DNA from: Acidimicrobiia bacterium
GTDB taxonomy: Bacteria; Actinomycetota; Acidimicrobiia; Acidimicrobiales; AC-14
Assembly: GCA_023265045.1 (NCBI GenBank)
Contig: JAHFUQ010000022.1
Span: 1 to 40,945 of the forward strand
Reading direction: 5' to 3'
DNA length: 40,945 nt
The position numbers and the translations under genes are program-made. Every line of letters begins with the position of its first letter. The first letter of the stretch is position 1. A model generated the notes under the pieces. That model searched no databases and was not told the origin of the DNA. It saw only the letters and a list, made by a program, of their open reading frames with translations. This document shows, one piece after another, positions 40,894 through 40,945 of the stretch.

Positions 40894-40945
40894 CCCGAGG
40901 CTGGCGGCTTCGCGGGCGACAGGTAGCGGACAAGGAAGTCGACCG
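40890..40945 (-). CDS. C-terminal tail of a further gene (partial)
   Basis: The minus strand reads ...VDFLVRYLSPAKPPASG and a TAA at 40892-40890, with high third-position G/C. Only the last 17 codons are inside the window. The style resembles the last helix of an alpha/beta hydrolase, but this is too short to be sure. Confidence 0.5.
   Translation of the reverse strand, partial: VDFLVRYLSPAKPPASG

Overview
The window is GC-rich DNA (roughly 70% G+C by eye) with strong G/C at third codon positions, many GTG starts and short or overlapping gene junctions. This fits an actinobacterium. The best taxonomic hint is the pair of GWW-x-ASDG-x-YPP motifs in the gene at 13540, a style I associate with Acidimicrobiia; a TIGR03086-type protein and apparently leaderless promoters are compatible. 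No tRNA, rRNA, CRISPR array, insertion sequence or phage gene was recognised.

Region by region. (1) 1-4.2 kb: the N-terminus of a large ATPase regulator, a frameshift-ridden HTH remnant, a membrane hybrid histidine kinase and a convergent NarL-type response regulator. (2) 4.4-13.2 kb: one gene for a 2,924-residue secreted SpvB/TcB-like plus RHS/TcC-like protein, with a strong terminator hairpin after it. (3) 13.5-17.5 kb: a decayed patch. A GWW-domain membrane gene is split by one in-frame TAA. A molybdopterin oxidoreductase remnant lacks its 5' half and is frameshifted near its end. An M15 peptidase follows, whose N-terminus resembles cargo of contractile injection systems. (4) 17.5-20.2 kb: SpoU rRNA methyltransferase, MFS exporter, secreted Cu/Zn-SOD-like protein. 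(5) 20.4-26.0 kb: an ECF sigma operon (sigma, membrane partner, neocarzinostatin-fold membrane protein, DUF4430-like protein), then a vanadium-haloperoxidase-like enzyme, a serine-beta-lactamase-fold protein and a small peptide. (6) 26.2-31.0 kb: class V aminotransferase, two unknowns, a thioesterase and an ABC exporter behind a MerR/SoxR-type promoter. (7) 30.9-32.9 kb: hypB and hypA co-oriented with a coiled-coil gene and a 38-residue basic peptide. (8) 33.0-40.9 kb: an ArsR/AHSA1/TIGR03086 operon, a divergent MarR/ClC pair, a STAND-type ATPase, a dimeric-barrel protein, a membrane protein and the end of a further gene.

Points that recur: several genes have a TAnnnT-like -10 box ending 6-8 bases before the start codon, implying leaderless mRNAs. 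Three well-formed dyads (29083-29098, 32958-32978, 34830-34850) mark likely operators. Convergent genes repeatedly overlap at their 3' ends. The strongest candidates for under-described biology are the single-chain secreted BC-like toxin/cocoon protein close to an injection-system-like peptidase, the ECF operon with neocarzinostatin folds, and the hypAB operon led by a tiny basic protein. All functions are read from motifs in the sequence; no database search was run.
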